Shown here piece after piece: positions 58,301-64,000 of a stretch of DNA of 64,000 nt. The DNA is from Gammaproteobacteria bacterium (GTDB taxonomy: Bacteria > Pseudomonadota > Gammaproteobacteria > Burkholderiales > Rhodocyclaceae): contig JAHJVE010000015.1 in the NCBI GenBank assembly GCA_018828385.1, positions 124,001-188,000 on the forward strand. The letters are read 5' to 3'. Made by a program: the position numbers and the translations under genes. Under the pieces are notes generated by a model. It did no database searches, was not told where the DNA came from, and worked only from the letters and a program-made list of their open reading frames with translations. Each line of letters begins with the position of its first letter. Position 1 is the stretch's first letter.

Positions 58301-58513
58301 CGGCCGATTGAGGTGGTGCTTGCCGTGTTGCGCGATCAGTTGGGCGGCGGGGATGGCGAGGCAGAGGAGGTTTGGCGAATGAACAAGGGGCGATTGGTCG
58401 GGCGGTATTCACCGCGTCAGGTGGCGGCCATCGACCATGCTATCGGGCAGTGGGATTTTGATCAGGCGTTGCATATTCTGGACAGCGCAAATTCCGGAGG
58501 GGGCGGGCAGTAA
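55355..58513 (+). CDS. Hybrid sensor histidine kinase with two receivers and an Hpt domain
   Basis: 1052 residues. Helices at about 7-29 and 222-248 enclose a periplasmic sensor region of ~190 residues. HAMP follows (to ~300), then HisKA with phospho-acceptor His335 (FLANMSHEIRTPMNAIL) and HATPase_c (GTGLGLAIS-like: GGSGLGLAISKRLL). Receiver 1 has Asp627 (LLLDWLMPD), receiver 2 has Asp768 (VLMDLEMP), and an Hpt domain carries His916 (VHSLKGLAG). This is a full multi-step phosphorelay. It overlaps the HD-GYP gene by one base. Confidence 0.95.
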   Translation: MNLRKAFFSVLLALSGVLTLIAGATLGALSAYDDAQSAVRHRQDSMALMGSVRHEVDLLSRLVSSYVSTANPRYLIYYYDILAIREGTKKAPDAVPETYWEQVIGGSIAYVPPPPGTGVALAERTNMLGFDQREIAILRKVFLISDQMKQVEQVAFAATQGLYDPVKREFVSEAEPQRDFANALLHEAHYLKLRAELAIAVDELARQVAQRTTQNLELAGEHLLRWIIAALLLLLGAGVVMVFSYGYLKRHLLAPLTALHRTATALSEKSFSERVGDLKGVEEVQALAATIDSMAAAIEADIAQRELVQRSLRQARARAEVAAEAKSIFLANMSHEIRTPMNAILGMAYLALKSGLPPRQHDYVSKIHTAARSLLGILNDVLDFSKIEAGKVELEAVPFDLELVAQNALFMVQQRAEGRDIELIADFQPARNLHHLVGDPLRLGQVLINLLSNAVKFTEKGHVRLVVSERSSDRLTSTFVCRVEDTGIGMTQEQVGRLFQEFSQADGSTTRRYGGSGLGLAISKRLLAAMGSEIRVESEVDRGTAFHFAMQLPLESSVEDADDAPPLIECQRALVVDDYPPARESMAAMLKAMGCAVVDQSQGGLDALARLTRAGKEGPRYDLLLLDWLMPDLSGGELIEALRSRGLSLPDRTLVVSVADASLLRQEVDHAGVAEVVQKPLLPNVLRHIYGSGKAIEPATRLEHLIPHPGCLQGMSILLVEDNELNQQVAGEILRGWGASVDVAENGKIALDTLSTEGADHYSLVLMDLEMPIMDGREATRRLREDETFQDLPIIAMTAHVAGQGMKDGLAMGVNGYIAKPFEPEELLAMVQPYWRGMAGQPFPPAGAADADRAFIAAITAVPQVDSAMLLRRFAGRLPFLARTLQRFAEDTRGWCERLDAALTQGDLEGAQRQVHSLKGLAGTFAMGRLQSALYDLESVIKGGVVEPFGEIAEVDAQLQALLAGLDRIPAVSPESASVADERPIEVVLAVLRDQLGGGDGEAEEVWRMNKGRLVGRYSPRQVAAIDHAIGQWDFDQALHILDSANSGGGGQ

Positions 58514-59595
58514 TGAGAAACAGCGCAACGATACTGGTGATCGACGACACCCCGGCCAATCTCAGCCTGCTTAATCAGTTGCTACGGACCCACTACCGGG
58601 TGAAATTGGCCAATGGCGGGGCCAGGGGACTGGAGCTGGCGGCCAGCGCGCGGCCTGATCTCATTCTTCTCGACATCATGATGCCGGAGATGGACGGCTA
58701 CGAGGTTTGCAAACGCTTGAAGGCAGATCCGGCGACGGCCGGCACGCCGGTGATCTTCCTGACCGCCAAGGCTGGCGCTGATGACGAGGAGTACGGCCTG
58801 GCCATGGGCGCGGTGGACTTCATTCGCAAACCGATCGCGCCCTCCGTGGTCCTGGCGCGTGTGCGGACTCATCTGCAAATCCGGACCTGGCAAACTTTTC
58901 TCGAAGACAAGAGCGCCTGGCTGCAAAGCGAAGTCGAGCGCCGGGTCAACGAAGTCCTGCGCCTCCAGGAGGCATCAATACGTGTCATGGTTTCGCTGGC
59001 CGAATTCCGTGACGAATGCACCGGCAACCATATCCGCCGGACCCAGGATTACGTCCGACTGCTGGCCGAGCATCTGAGCCAGCAGGAGCGCGATAGCGCC
59101 TTCCTGACGCCGGACCATATCGACCAGATTGCCAAGGCGGCTCCGTTGCACGATATCGGCAAGATCGCCATTCCCGACCACATCCTTCTCAAGCCGGGAA
59201 AACATACGCCGGAAGAATTCGAAATCATGAAAACGCATTCCATCAAGGGCGAGGGAATGTTGTTGCGTTCGCAGCACGAATTGGGGGAGGAGAATCTCAT
59301 GCTGATCTACGCAGCACAGATCGCCCGCAGCCATCACGAGCGCTGGGATGGAACCGGTTATCCGGACCGGCTGGCCGGCGAAGCCATTCCCTTGCCGGCC
59401 AGGCTGATGGCGGTTGCCGATGTATACGATGCCCTGCGTTCCCGCCGGCCCTACAAGCGCGCCTTCGATCATGCCGAAGCGGTCGAAATATTGCGCGAAG
59501 GCCGCGCCAAGCATTTTGACCCCTTGCTGATTGACGCCTTCTTGACTCTGGAAGGCGCATTTGCCGAGATTGCCATCAAGCTGGCCGATGAGTAA
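58513..59595 (+). CDS. Response regulator with HD-GYP domain (probable c-di-GMP phosphodiesterase)
   Basis: 360 residues. The receiver has Asp54 (LILLDIMMPEMDGYE). After a coiled linker, the HD-GYP domain has His213-Asp214 (LHDIGKIAIP) and Gly282-Tyr283-Pro284 (WDGTGYPDRL), so the catalytic signature is intact. The kinase upstream is its probable donor, linking an envelope signal to c-di-GMP breakdown and therefore to motility or biofilm control. The target is not visible here. Confidence 0.94.
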   Translation: MRNSATILVIDDTPANLSLLNQLLRTHYRVKLANGGARGLELAASARPDLILLDIMMPEMDGYEVCKRLKADPATAGTPVIFLTAKAGADDEEYGLAMGAVDFIRKPIAPSVVLARVRTHLQIRTWQTFLEDKSAWLQSEVERRVNEVLRLQEASIRVMVSLAEFRDECTGNHIRRTQDYVRLLAEHLSQQERDSAFLTPDHIDQIAKAAPLHDIGKIAIPDHILLKPGKHTPEEFEIMKTHSIKGEGMLLRSQHELGEENLMLIYAAQIARSHHERWDGTGYPDRLAGEAIPLPARLMAVADVYDALRSRRPYKRAFDHAEAVEILREGRAKHFDPLLIDAFLTLEGAFAEIAIKLADE

Positions 59596-59623
59596 TTGGC
59601 CATGACAAACAAGAATTGCTGAT

Positions 59624-60856
59624 ATGCCCCCGAAAATACCCAATGTCGCGCTGTTCCCCCTTCTGGCTACGCTGGCCCTGCCGGTTCAGGCGCTCGATCT
59701 GACCTGGTCGGGCTTTGGAACTGTCGGTTTCGCCATCTCCGACCAGTCCTACAACTATCAGCGCTTTATCGACAATGGTGGAACGTTCAAACGTGACACC
59801 ATACTAGGCGGCCAGCTCGACGCCCGTCTGTCGCAACAGTGGAGCGTGACGGTCCAGGCCAAGCTGGCGCCATCCGATCATGACGATACCGACTGGCAGG
59901 CCTCTCTGGCCTGGGCCTTCCTGTCGTGGCGGCCGAGCGACGACTGGTTGATTCGTGCCGGCAAGATACGCCTGCCCTTGATGCTCAACACCGAGAACAA
60001 CGACGTTGGCGCCACCTTCGATTTCGCCCGTCTGCCGCAGGAGGTGTACTCGATTTCGCCCTTGACCGATCTGGTCGGGCTGGGCGTCAGCAAGACCTGG
60101 TTTGGCGAGGGGGTGGACTGGATTGCCGAAGCCTATGCCGGCAAGGTCGAGACCAGCTGGCGGTATTACGGTCGCGAAATGACACCCGATCAGAGCGCAC
60201 CCGGAAGCTGGTTCTTGACTTACAACATAAAGAGTGCAGGCCTGGTTCTCACGGCGCGTAGCCTCGACAACACTTTCCGCATCGGCGCCCATCGTGTCGA
60301 AGCTTCGCGTGACGGTGCCAAGATCGGGACGCCTATCGTCAATGTTGGCGGGATCTATCGATTCGGTGTCGGTGGTGAAGACAAAGTCATTATTCCGCTG
60401 TTCACGGCCGGGGCCAGCATCCTTTTACCGGCAAAAGTCAGACTGAGCGGCGAGTATGCCTGGATCAAGCTGGATAGTTCGAGCGAGGGGCTGAATCGCT
60501 GGGGCGCCTACCTATCGCTGTCGAAGCGGATGGGGGCCTGGACGCCTTACGTTTATTACGCCAAAGCGAAATCGAGGGATTCGGCGCTGGCCAAATATCA
60601 GGCGATTAACGGCAATGTCGTCCCATCTCCCTATGTCGCATCGCAAAAGTTCCTTGCCGACATTATCGTGCCCTACGATCAATCGACGGTGGCCCTGGGG
60701 ACCACCTATCGTTTGACGCCGACCTCACTGCTCAAGGCCGAATGGTCGGTGGCGACTACCGGCGTTGCGTCGAGTCTGGTCGATGCCCCATCGGGCGGTG
60801 ATAGTTCGGACAAGAGCATCAACGTTTTTTCCCTTTCCTATAATTTCACCTTCTGA
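59624..60856 (+). CDS. Outer-membrane beta-barrel protein (porin-like)
   Basis: 410 residues with a signal peptide (LFPLLATLALPVQAL) and repeated amphipathic strands, ending SLSYNFTF with the final Phe. DLTWSGFGTVGFAISDQSYNYQRF opens the mature barrel. It has no close similarity I can name, though such barrels occur beside PstS-like proteins and signalling genes. It lies 28 bases after the HD-GYP gene and 8 before the PstS-like gene, probably one operon. Confidence 0.85.
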   Translation: MPPKIPNVALFPLLATLALPVQALDLTWSGFGTVGFAISDQSYNYQRFIDNGGTFKRDTILGGQLDARLSQQWSVTVQAKLAPSDHDDTDWQASLAWAFLSWRPSDDWLIRAGKIRLPLMLNTENNDVGATFDFARLPQEVYSISPLTDLVGLGVSKTWFGEGVDWIAEAYAGKVETSWRYYGREMTPDQSAPGSWFLTYNIKSAGLVLTARSLDNTFRIGAHRVEASRDGAKIGTPIVNVGGIYRFGVGGEDKVIIPLFTAGASILLPAKVRLSGEYAWIKLDSSSEGLNRWGAYLSLSKRMGAWTPYVYYAKAKSRDSALAKYQAINGNVVPSPYVASQKFLADIIVPYDQSTVALGTTYRLTPTSLLKAEWSVATTGVASSLVDAPSGGDSSDKSINVFSLSYNFTF

Positions 60857-60864
60857 GCGAGGCA

Positions 60865-61272
60865 ATGCGTCGACTCTTCATTCTTCTGCTCATCTGGCTG
60901 CCAGGCCTGGGTCTGGCGCAGGAGGCGCTTGTCGTCATCGGGCATGGCAGCCTGCCGAAGACCGAGCTGTCTACGCTGCAGCGCTTGTACACCGGGCGGG
61001 TCGTTTCCATTGGTGAACACTCGGCAACGCCCGTCAATTACCCGGTGGGGCACCCGTTGCGCGAGAAATTCCTGGCGACGGTTCTGGGGCAGAGCGAAGA
61101 ACAGTACACCGGTTATTGGCTGGTTCGGCGATATGTCGGCAAGGGGGCGCCTCCGGAGGTGCTGTCCGATGTGGACGCGGTTGTGGCGCATATTCAGGCG
61201 ACTCCGGGGGCGGTTGGCTACGTTCCGGTATCGAAGGTGCCGGCTGGTGGAAATGTGATTTTCCGGCGTTAA
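60865..61272 (+). CDS. Periplasmic PstS-like phosphate-binding domain protein (short)
   Basis: 135 residues, with signal peptide (LFILLLIWLPGLGLA). VVIGHGSLPKTELSTLQRLYTGR and IQATPGAVGYVPVSKVP match the PBP-like fold of phosphate-binding proteins, but it is about half the normal PstS length. It may sense phosphate or act as a ligand-binding partner of the upstream kinase. That is inference from context. Confidence 0.8.
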   Translation: MRRLFILLLIWLPGLGLAQEALVVIGHGSLPKTELSTLQRLYTGRVVSIGEHSATPVNYPVGHPLREKFLATVLGQSEEQYTGYWLVRRYVGKGAPPEVLSDVDAVVAHIQATPGAVGYVPVSKVPAGGNVIFRR

Positions 61273-61289
61273 CCGGCTGGTTTTTTTTT
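61271..61289 (+). terminator. Weak terminator after the PstS-like gene
   Basis: AACC, GGCT, GGTT form a small stem-loop directly after the stop codon, followed by a run of nine T residues. The T-run is excellent but the stem is short. Confidence 0.5.
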
Positions 61290-61414
61290 GCCGGAGTGAT
61301 AAGCTGAAGCCGTGTTGTGGTTTGCAGCAAGCCCGGCACTAAGTGGTTGTACCTGCTGCGCTGCTGGAGATTCTATGGCAATTTTCAATGGGAATATTTC
61401 TTGAGATTACCGTG

Positions 61415-61510
61415 TAGTACTCCGTAACGGCGAATAGCCGAATGCCCCAGCCGAAAGAGCCGGGGTTGCAGTAAACGAAGCCCATGCCTGAAACGCATGG
61501 GCTTCACGCA
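61415..61510 (+). other. Structured leader upstream of the RidA gene
   Basis: GAAGCCCATGC and GCATGGGCTTC form an 11-bp stem (61475-61503) whose end lies about 20 bases before the RidA start. A second stem, CCCC...GCC with GGC...GGGG (61443-61464), lies upstream. Together they may be a leader or cis-acting RNA; I do not recognise a known riboswitch class. The hairpin has no T-run. Confidence 0.45.
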
Positions 61511-61526
61511 TTCTGGAGATTGAAAA

Positions 61527-61880
61527 ATGTCTATTCAACGTCACGGCACCACCCGCCGGTATTCCGACAGCGTCGTGCACGGCGGGACTGTTTATCTTGT
61601 TGAGGTGCCTGCCAATCTCGAGGCCGATGCCGCGGCCCAGACGGCGAATCTGCTGGCCAGTGTTGAAAGCCTTCTCGCCCAGGCCGGTAGCGACAAATCC
61701 CGGTTGTTGCTGGCAACCATCTACCTGGCCGACATGGCCGATTACGATGCGATGAATGCCGTTTGGGATGCCTGGATCCCGGAAGGCCATGCGCCGACCC
61801 GGGCCTGCTTGCAGGCAAAACTGGCGAATCCGAAATATCGCGTCGAAATGGTGTTGACCGCGGCAGTCGCTCAGGACTGA
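61527..61880 (+). CDS. RidA/YjgF/Rid-family protein
   Basis: 117 residues of the Rid fold (ANLLASVESLLAQAGSDKSRLLLATIYLADM, then AKLANPKYRVEMVLTAAV). The Arg usually needed for deaminase activity on 2-aminoacrylate is in NPKYRVEMVL. The gene has a structured leader and AGATTG-type upstream spacing. It overlaps the convergent YkgJ-like gene by 10 bases. Confidence 0.92.
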   Translation: MSIQRHGTTRRYSDSVVHGGTVYLVEVPANLEADAAAQTANLLASVESLLAQAGSDKSRLLLATIYLADMADYDAMNAVWDAWIPEGHAPTRACLQAKLANPKYRVEMVLTAAVAQD

Positions 61881-62188
61881 ACGTCGGCGTTGCAGTCGCA
61901 GCCTTGCCCGGCCGAAATCCAGCGGGAGAACAGGCGGCGGGCGATTTTATTGCCGGAGGCGGGCAGCCAGCCGAAATGTTTTTCCGGATTGACGAGGAGG
62001 CCGCAGAGGTAGCGTTTCTCGCTGGCCGACCAGGCCAAGGCCGGACACGGCCCCTTTGTCTGGAGAAAACGCAGGCGGGCCAGCGGACAGGTTTCGAGCA
62101 GACAGCACACGCCGCATCCGTTGCACGGCTCGCCTTCGGGTGGCTTGGCCGGTGCCTCGTAGTGGATGTGGATGGTCTGCGCGGGCAT
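61871..62188 (-). CDS. YkgJ-family cysteine-cluster protein
   Basis: 105 residues with a dense N-terminal cysteine cluster (CNGCGVCCLLETCPL) and further Cys in CPALAW, YLCGLL and GCDCNA, consistent with a Zn or Fe-S site. Function is unknown. It ends inside the 3' end of the RidA gene and follows the M23 peptidase gene by ten bases. Confidence 0.88.
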   Translation of the reverse strand: MPAQTIHIHYEAPAKPPEGEPCNGCGVCCLLETCPLARLRFLQTKGPCPALAWSASEKRYLCGLLVNPEKHFGWLPASGNKIARRLFSRWISAGQGCDCNADVQS

Positions 62189-62198
62189 CGGGGCGCAG

Positions 62199-63044
62199 TT
62201 AGCGGCCGGATAAAAACAGCTCGGGATCGACCGGAGTGTCGTTGAGGATGACCGCCCAGTGCAGGTGCGGGCCGGTGACGCGCCCGGTGGCGCCGACGGC
62301 GCCGATGGCCTGGCCTTTTTTGACTGCCTGGCCGGCGCGCACAGCGGTGCGTGAAAGGTGCATGTAGGCGGTGATCAGGCCCTGGCCGTGGTCGATGAAA
62401 ACGGTGTTGCCATTGAAAAAGTAGTTGCCGACATTGGCGACGACGCCGTCGGCCGGCGCCGTGACTGGTGCGCCAGCGCCGACGGCAACGTCGAGTCCGG
62501 CATGCGGGTTGCGCGGCAGGCCGTTGAAAAAGCGGCGCAGGCCGAAGCGCGAGGAGAGCCGCCCTTTGGCCGGCAGTACGAAATCGGTGGCCGGCGCGGT
62601 GGCCGAGAACTGGCGCTTGATGGCCTCGGTGACTTTTTGCTCGCGCTCGATTCTGGCCAGGTCCTCTTGGTTGGGCTCGACCTTGCGCTTGTCCTTGATG
62701 GTCAGGCGTTGTTCCGGGTAATTCTTGATGGCGACGGCGATGCGCTTGGTTGCTACGGTCGACCCGAAAAAAACGCCAATTTCGAAATCACCGGGCAGGC
62801 TGTCGAGCGGGATGCCGACCAGCGCAAACCAGTGGCCGTCAGCGCCGACGACGGCGATGGGCTGGTCGCCCCAGCGCGCCGTCGGCACGATGTCGCCGGC
62901 CGGGCCGAGGTCGACGACGGCGATACCGCCGGGGACCGGAGCGTGGCGGGGCAGGGCGACGGTGCCGAGACTGGCTGCGGCGAGCAGGGCGCCGGCAAGA
63001 ATGCGGGTCAGCTTCAGAGTCGGGCGGCCTTGAAGGTGTTGCAC
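62199..63044 (-). CDS. M23-family peptidoglycan endopeptidase
   Basis: 281 residues with a signal sequence (ILAGALLAAASLGTVAL). The LytM domain has the zinc ligands HAGLDVAVG (HxxxD) and HLHWAVIL (HxH), so unlike the EnvC-like protein earlier in the window it should be catalytic. It would cleave peptide cross-links. Residues 85-99 (FFGSTVATKRI) are encoded by a copy of the dispersed motif. Its start overlaps the upstream metallopeptidase by about 30 bases. Confidence 0.92.
   Translation of the reverse strand: MQHLQGRPTLKLTRILAGALLAAASLGTVALPRHAPVPGGIAVVDLGPAGDIVPTARWGDQPIAVVGADGHWFALVGIPLDSLPGDFEIGVFFGSTVATKRIAVAIKNYPEQRLTIKDKRKVEPNQEDLARIEREQKVTEAIKRQFSATAPATDFVLPAKGRLSSRFGLRRFFNGLPRNPHAGLDVAVGAGAPVTAPADGVVANVGNYFFNGNTVFIDHGQGLITAYMHLSRTAVRAGQAVKKGQAIGAVGATGRVTGPHLHWAVILNDTPVDPELFLSGR
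62749..62791 (-). repeat. Dispersed 40-bp motif (family A), copy 12, inside M23 peptidase gene
   Basis: TTGCTACGGTCGACCCG, then AAAAAAAC, GCC, AATTTCGAAATC. Close to consensus; read by the gene on the minus strand as FFGSTVATK. Confidence 0.88.
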
Positions 63045-63886
63045 TGGTTCATGTCGCCGCTTTCGAAACCTTTCCGGAACCAGCGAACGCGTTGTTCCGA
63101 GCTGCCATGGGTGAAGCTTTCCGGCACGATGCGGCCTTGTGCTTGTTGCTGCAGGCGGTCGTCGCCGATGGCCGAGGCGGCGGTCAGCGCCGCTTCGAGG
63201 TCGCCCGGTTCGAGCACGTTTTTCATGGTGTCGGTGCGTTTGCCCCAGACGCCGGCCAGGCAGTCGGCCTGCAGTTCCATGCGCACGGAGAGGGCGTTGG
63301 CTTCGCGCTCACTGACGCGTTGCTTGGTCTGATGCACCTTGTCGGCGATGCCGAGCAGGTTCTGCACGTGGTGGCCGACTTCGTGGGCGATGACGTAGGC
63401 CTGGGCAAATTCGCCGGGTGCCTTGAAGCGATCCTTGAGGTCACGGTAGAAGGCGAGGTCGATGTAAACCTTCTGGTCGCCCGGACAGTAGAACGGACCC
63501 ATGGCCGACTGGCCGGTGCCGCAGGCGGTCGGCGTGGCGCCGGTGAACAGCACGAGCTTGGGTTCCTGATACTGGCGGCCGTTGGCGCGGAAGACTTCGT
63601 TCCAGGTGTCTTCGGTCGAGGCCAGCACCTTGGAGACGAATTTGGCCATCTGGTCATCGGCTGGCGGGCGATGCGCTGGCGGCGCACTTTGTTCGATGGC
63701 CGGCAGGCCGCCGCCGCTCAGCATGTTGAGCACGGTCAGCGGATTGATGCCGAGAAAATAGCTGGCGACCAGCGCGATGGCGATGGTGCCCAGGCCCATC
63801 CGGCCGCCACCCAGACGCAGGCCACCGCCGCCACCGCCGCGGCGGTCCTCGAGGTTGTCGCTTTCGCGTTGGTCATCCATGCGCAT
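63014..63886 (-). CDS. Neutral zinc metallopeptidase (YpfJ family)
   Basis: 290 residues with a Gly/Arg-rich N terminus, one membrane helix (GTIAIALVASYFLGI) and the zinc motif IAHEVGHHVQN. The conserved GPFYCPGDQKVYIDLAF segment and ELQADCLAGVW are family-typical. Function is not established; members are predicted membrane-bound peptidases. It starts at 63886; ATG 63880 is an alternative. Confidence 0.93.
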   Translation of the reverse strand: MRMDDQRESDNLEDRRGGGGGGLRLGGGRMGLGTIAIALVASYFLGINPLTVLNMLSGGGLPAIEQSAPPAHRPPADDQMAKFVSKVLASTEDTWNEVFRANGRQYQEPKLVLFTGATPTACGTGQSAMGPFYCPGDQKVYIDLAFYRDLKDRFKAPGEFAQAYVIAHEVGHHVQNLLGIADKVHQTKQRVSEREANALSVRMELQADCLAGVWGKRTDTMKNVLEPGDLEAALTAASAIGDDRLQQQAQGRIVPESFTHGSSEQRVRWFRKGFESGDMNQCNTFKAARL

Positions 63887-63897
63887 GATCGGTGTCC

Positions 63898-64000
63898 TTA
63901 GCGGTACAGATTGATGGCGTCGCGGGTTTCGATTGCCACCCGGCGGGCGGCTGCGGCAAATCCGTCGTCCTTGCCGGCATAGAGAATGGCGCGCGACGAA
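63898..64000 (-). CDS. pyrF: Probable orotidine 5'-phosphate decarboxylase PyrF, C-terminal fragment (partial)
   Basis: About 34 residues to the stop: [14 protein letters not shown], then [12 protein letters not shown]. The SSRAILYA stretch and the basic helix fit the end of the type 2 (subfamily 2) PyrF enzymes of pyrimidine synthesis. The rest lies beyond the right edge, so the call is tentative. Confidence 0.55.
   Translation of the reverse strand, partial: SSRAILYAGKDDGFAAAARRVAIETRDAINLYR

Noticed and set aside
61415..61510. Glycine, c-di-GMP or guanidine riboswitch upstream of RidA
   Set aside because: The conserved core sequences of these classes are not present; only generic stems are seen.

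Overview
The window is 64 kb of gram-negative chromosome with high GC in genes and almost no non-coding space. The gene set points to a betaproteobacterium, most likely Rhodocyclales near Dechloromonas/Azonexus: pilBCD, the rhodanese-grxC-secB-gpsA order, corC-ypjD-ffh, aspS with a DUF502 and an FmdB neighbour, coq7, cytochrome c4, a beta-type 16-strand porin, OmpW, MacAB-like efflux and a hybrid kinase/HD-GYP pair. The genus is an inference. Nearly everything is housekeeping. I saw no rRNA, tRNA, phage, insertion sequence or CRISPR.

Layout. 0-2.3 kb: end of a LysR-type regulator, then a TRAP transporter pair (dctQM) with no binding protein. 2.4-6.7 kb: a histidine phosphatase, glyA, nrdR-ribD, convergent moeB. 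6.8-10 kb (minus): envC-like, ctpA and a small unknown gene. 10-13 kb (plus): arsR-rhodanese-grxC-secB-SH3-gpsA. 13-16.9 kb: trmL, comF, bioB-bioC, msrQ. 17-21.6 kb: HDOD and CBS proteins, cytochrome c4, engB, hemB, slmA. 21.6-27.7 kb (minus): HAD nucleotidase, argB, hsp20, nudB, barstar, secreted RNase, aspS, DUF502, fmdB. 27.8-31.6 kb: pilDCB. 31.7-39.8 kb: corC-like, ypjD, ffh, a lytic transglycosylase, proS, rppH, a CNP1-like gene, coq7, osmC. 39.8-40.3 kb: the only gene-free stretch over 300 bases, with a candidate small RNA. 40.3-45 kb: rplM-rpsI, a DUF6776-like gene, bactofilin, erpA, a porin, ompW. 45-48 kb (minus): rplU-rpmA, obgE, proB. 48-55 kb: FKBP isomerase and an rRNA pseudouridine synthase, a MaoC hydratase, an ABC efflux operon. 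55-61 kb: hybrid histidine kinase, HD-GYP regulator, outer-membrane protein, PstS-like protein. 61-64 kb: RidA, a YkgJ-like protein, an M23 peptidase, a zinc metallopeptidase, and the end of a probable pyrF.

The most unusual signal is not a gene. A dispersed motif of about 38-40 bp occurs at least 14 times, in both orientations. It has a GC-rich core (TGCTACGGTCAACCGG) followed by two AT-rich blocks about 11 bp apart. Eight copies lie wholly inside coding sequences without breaking the frame. Others sit at gene 3' ends, and one inverted pair forms a long terminator-like hairpin between the convergent genes ffh and the transglycosylase. This layout resembles DNA uptake sequences (Haemophilus USS, Neisseria DUS), and the window also carries pilus genes and comF. 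The uptake role is a hypothesis. Secondary points are a second hairpin repeat (two copies near 4.4 and 6.8 kb), a secreted RNase-barstar pair, a C/U-rich small RNA candidate upstream of rplM, and an FNR-type site upstream of ompW.
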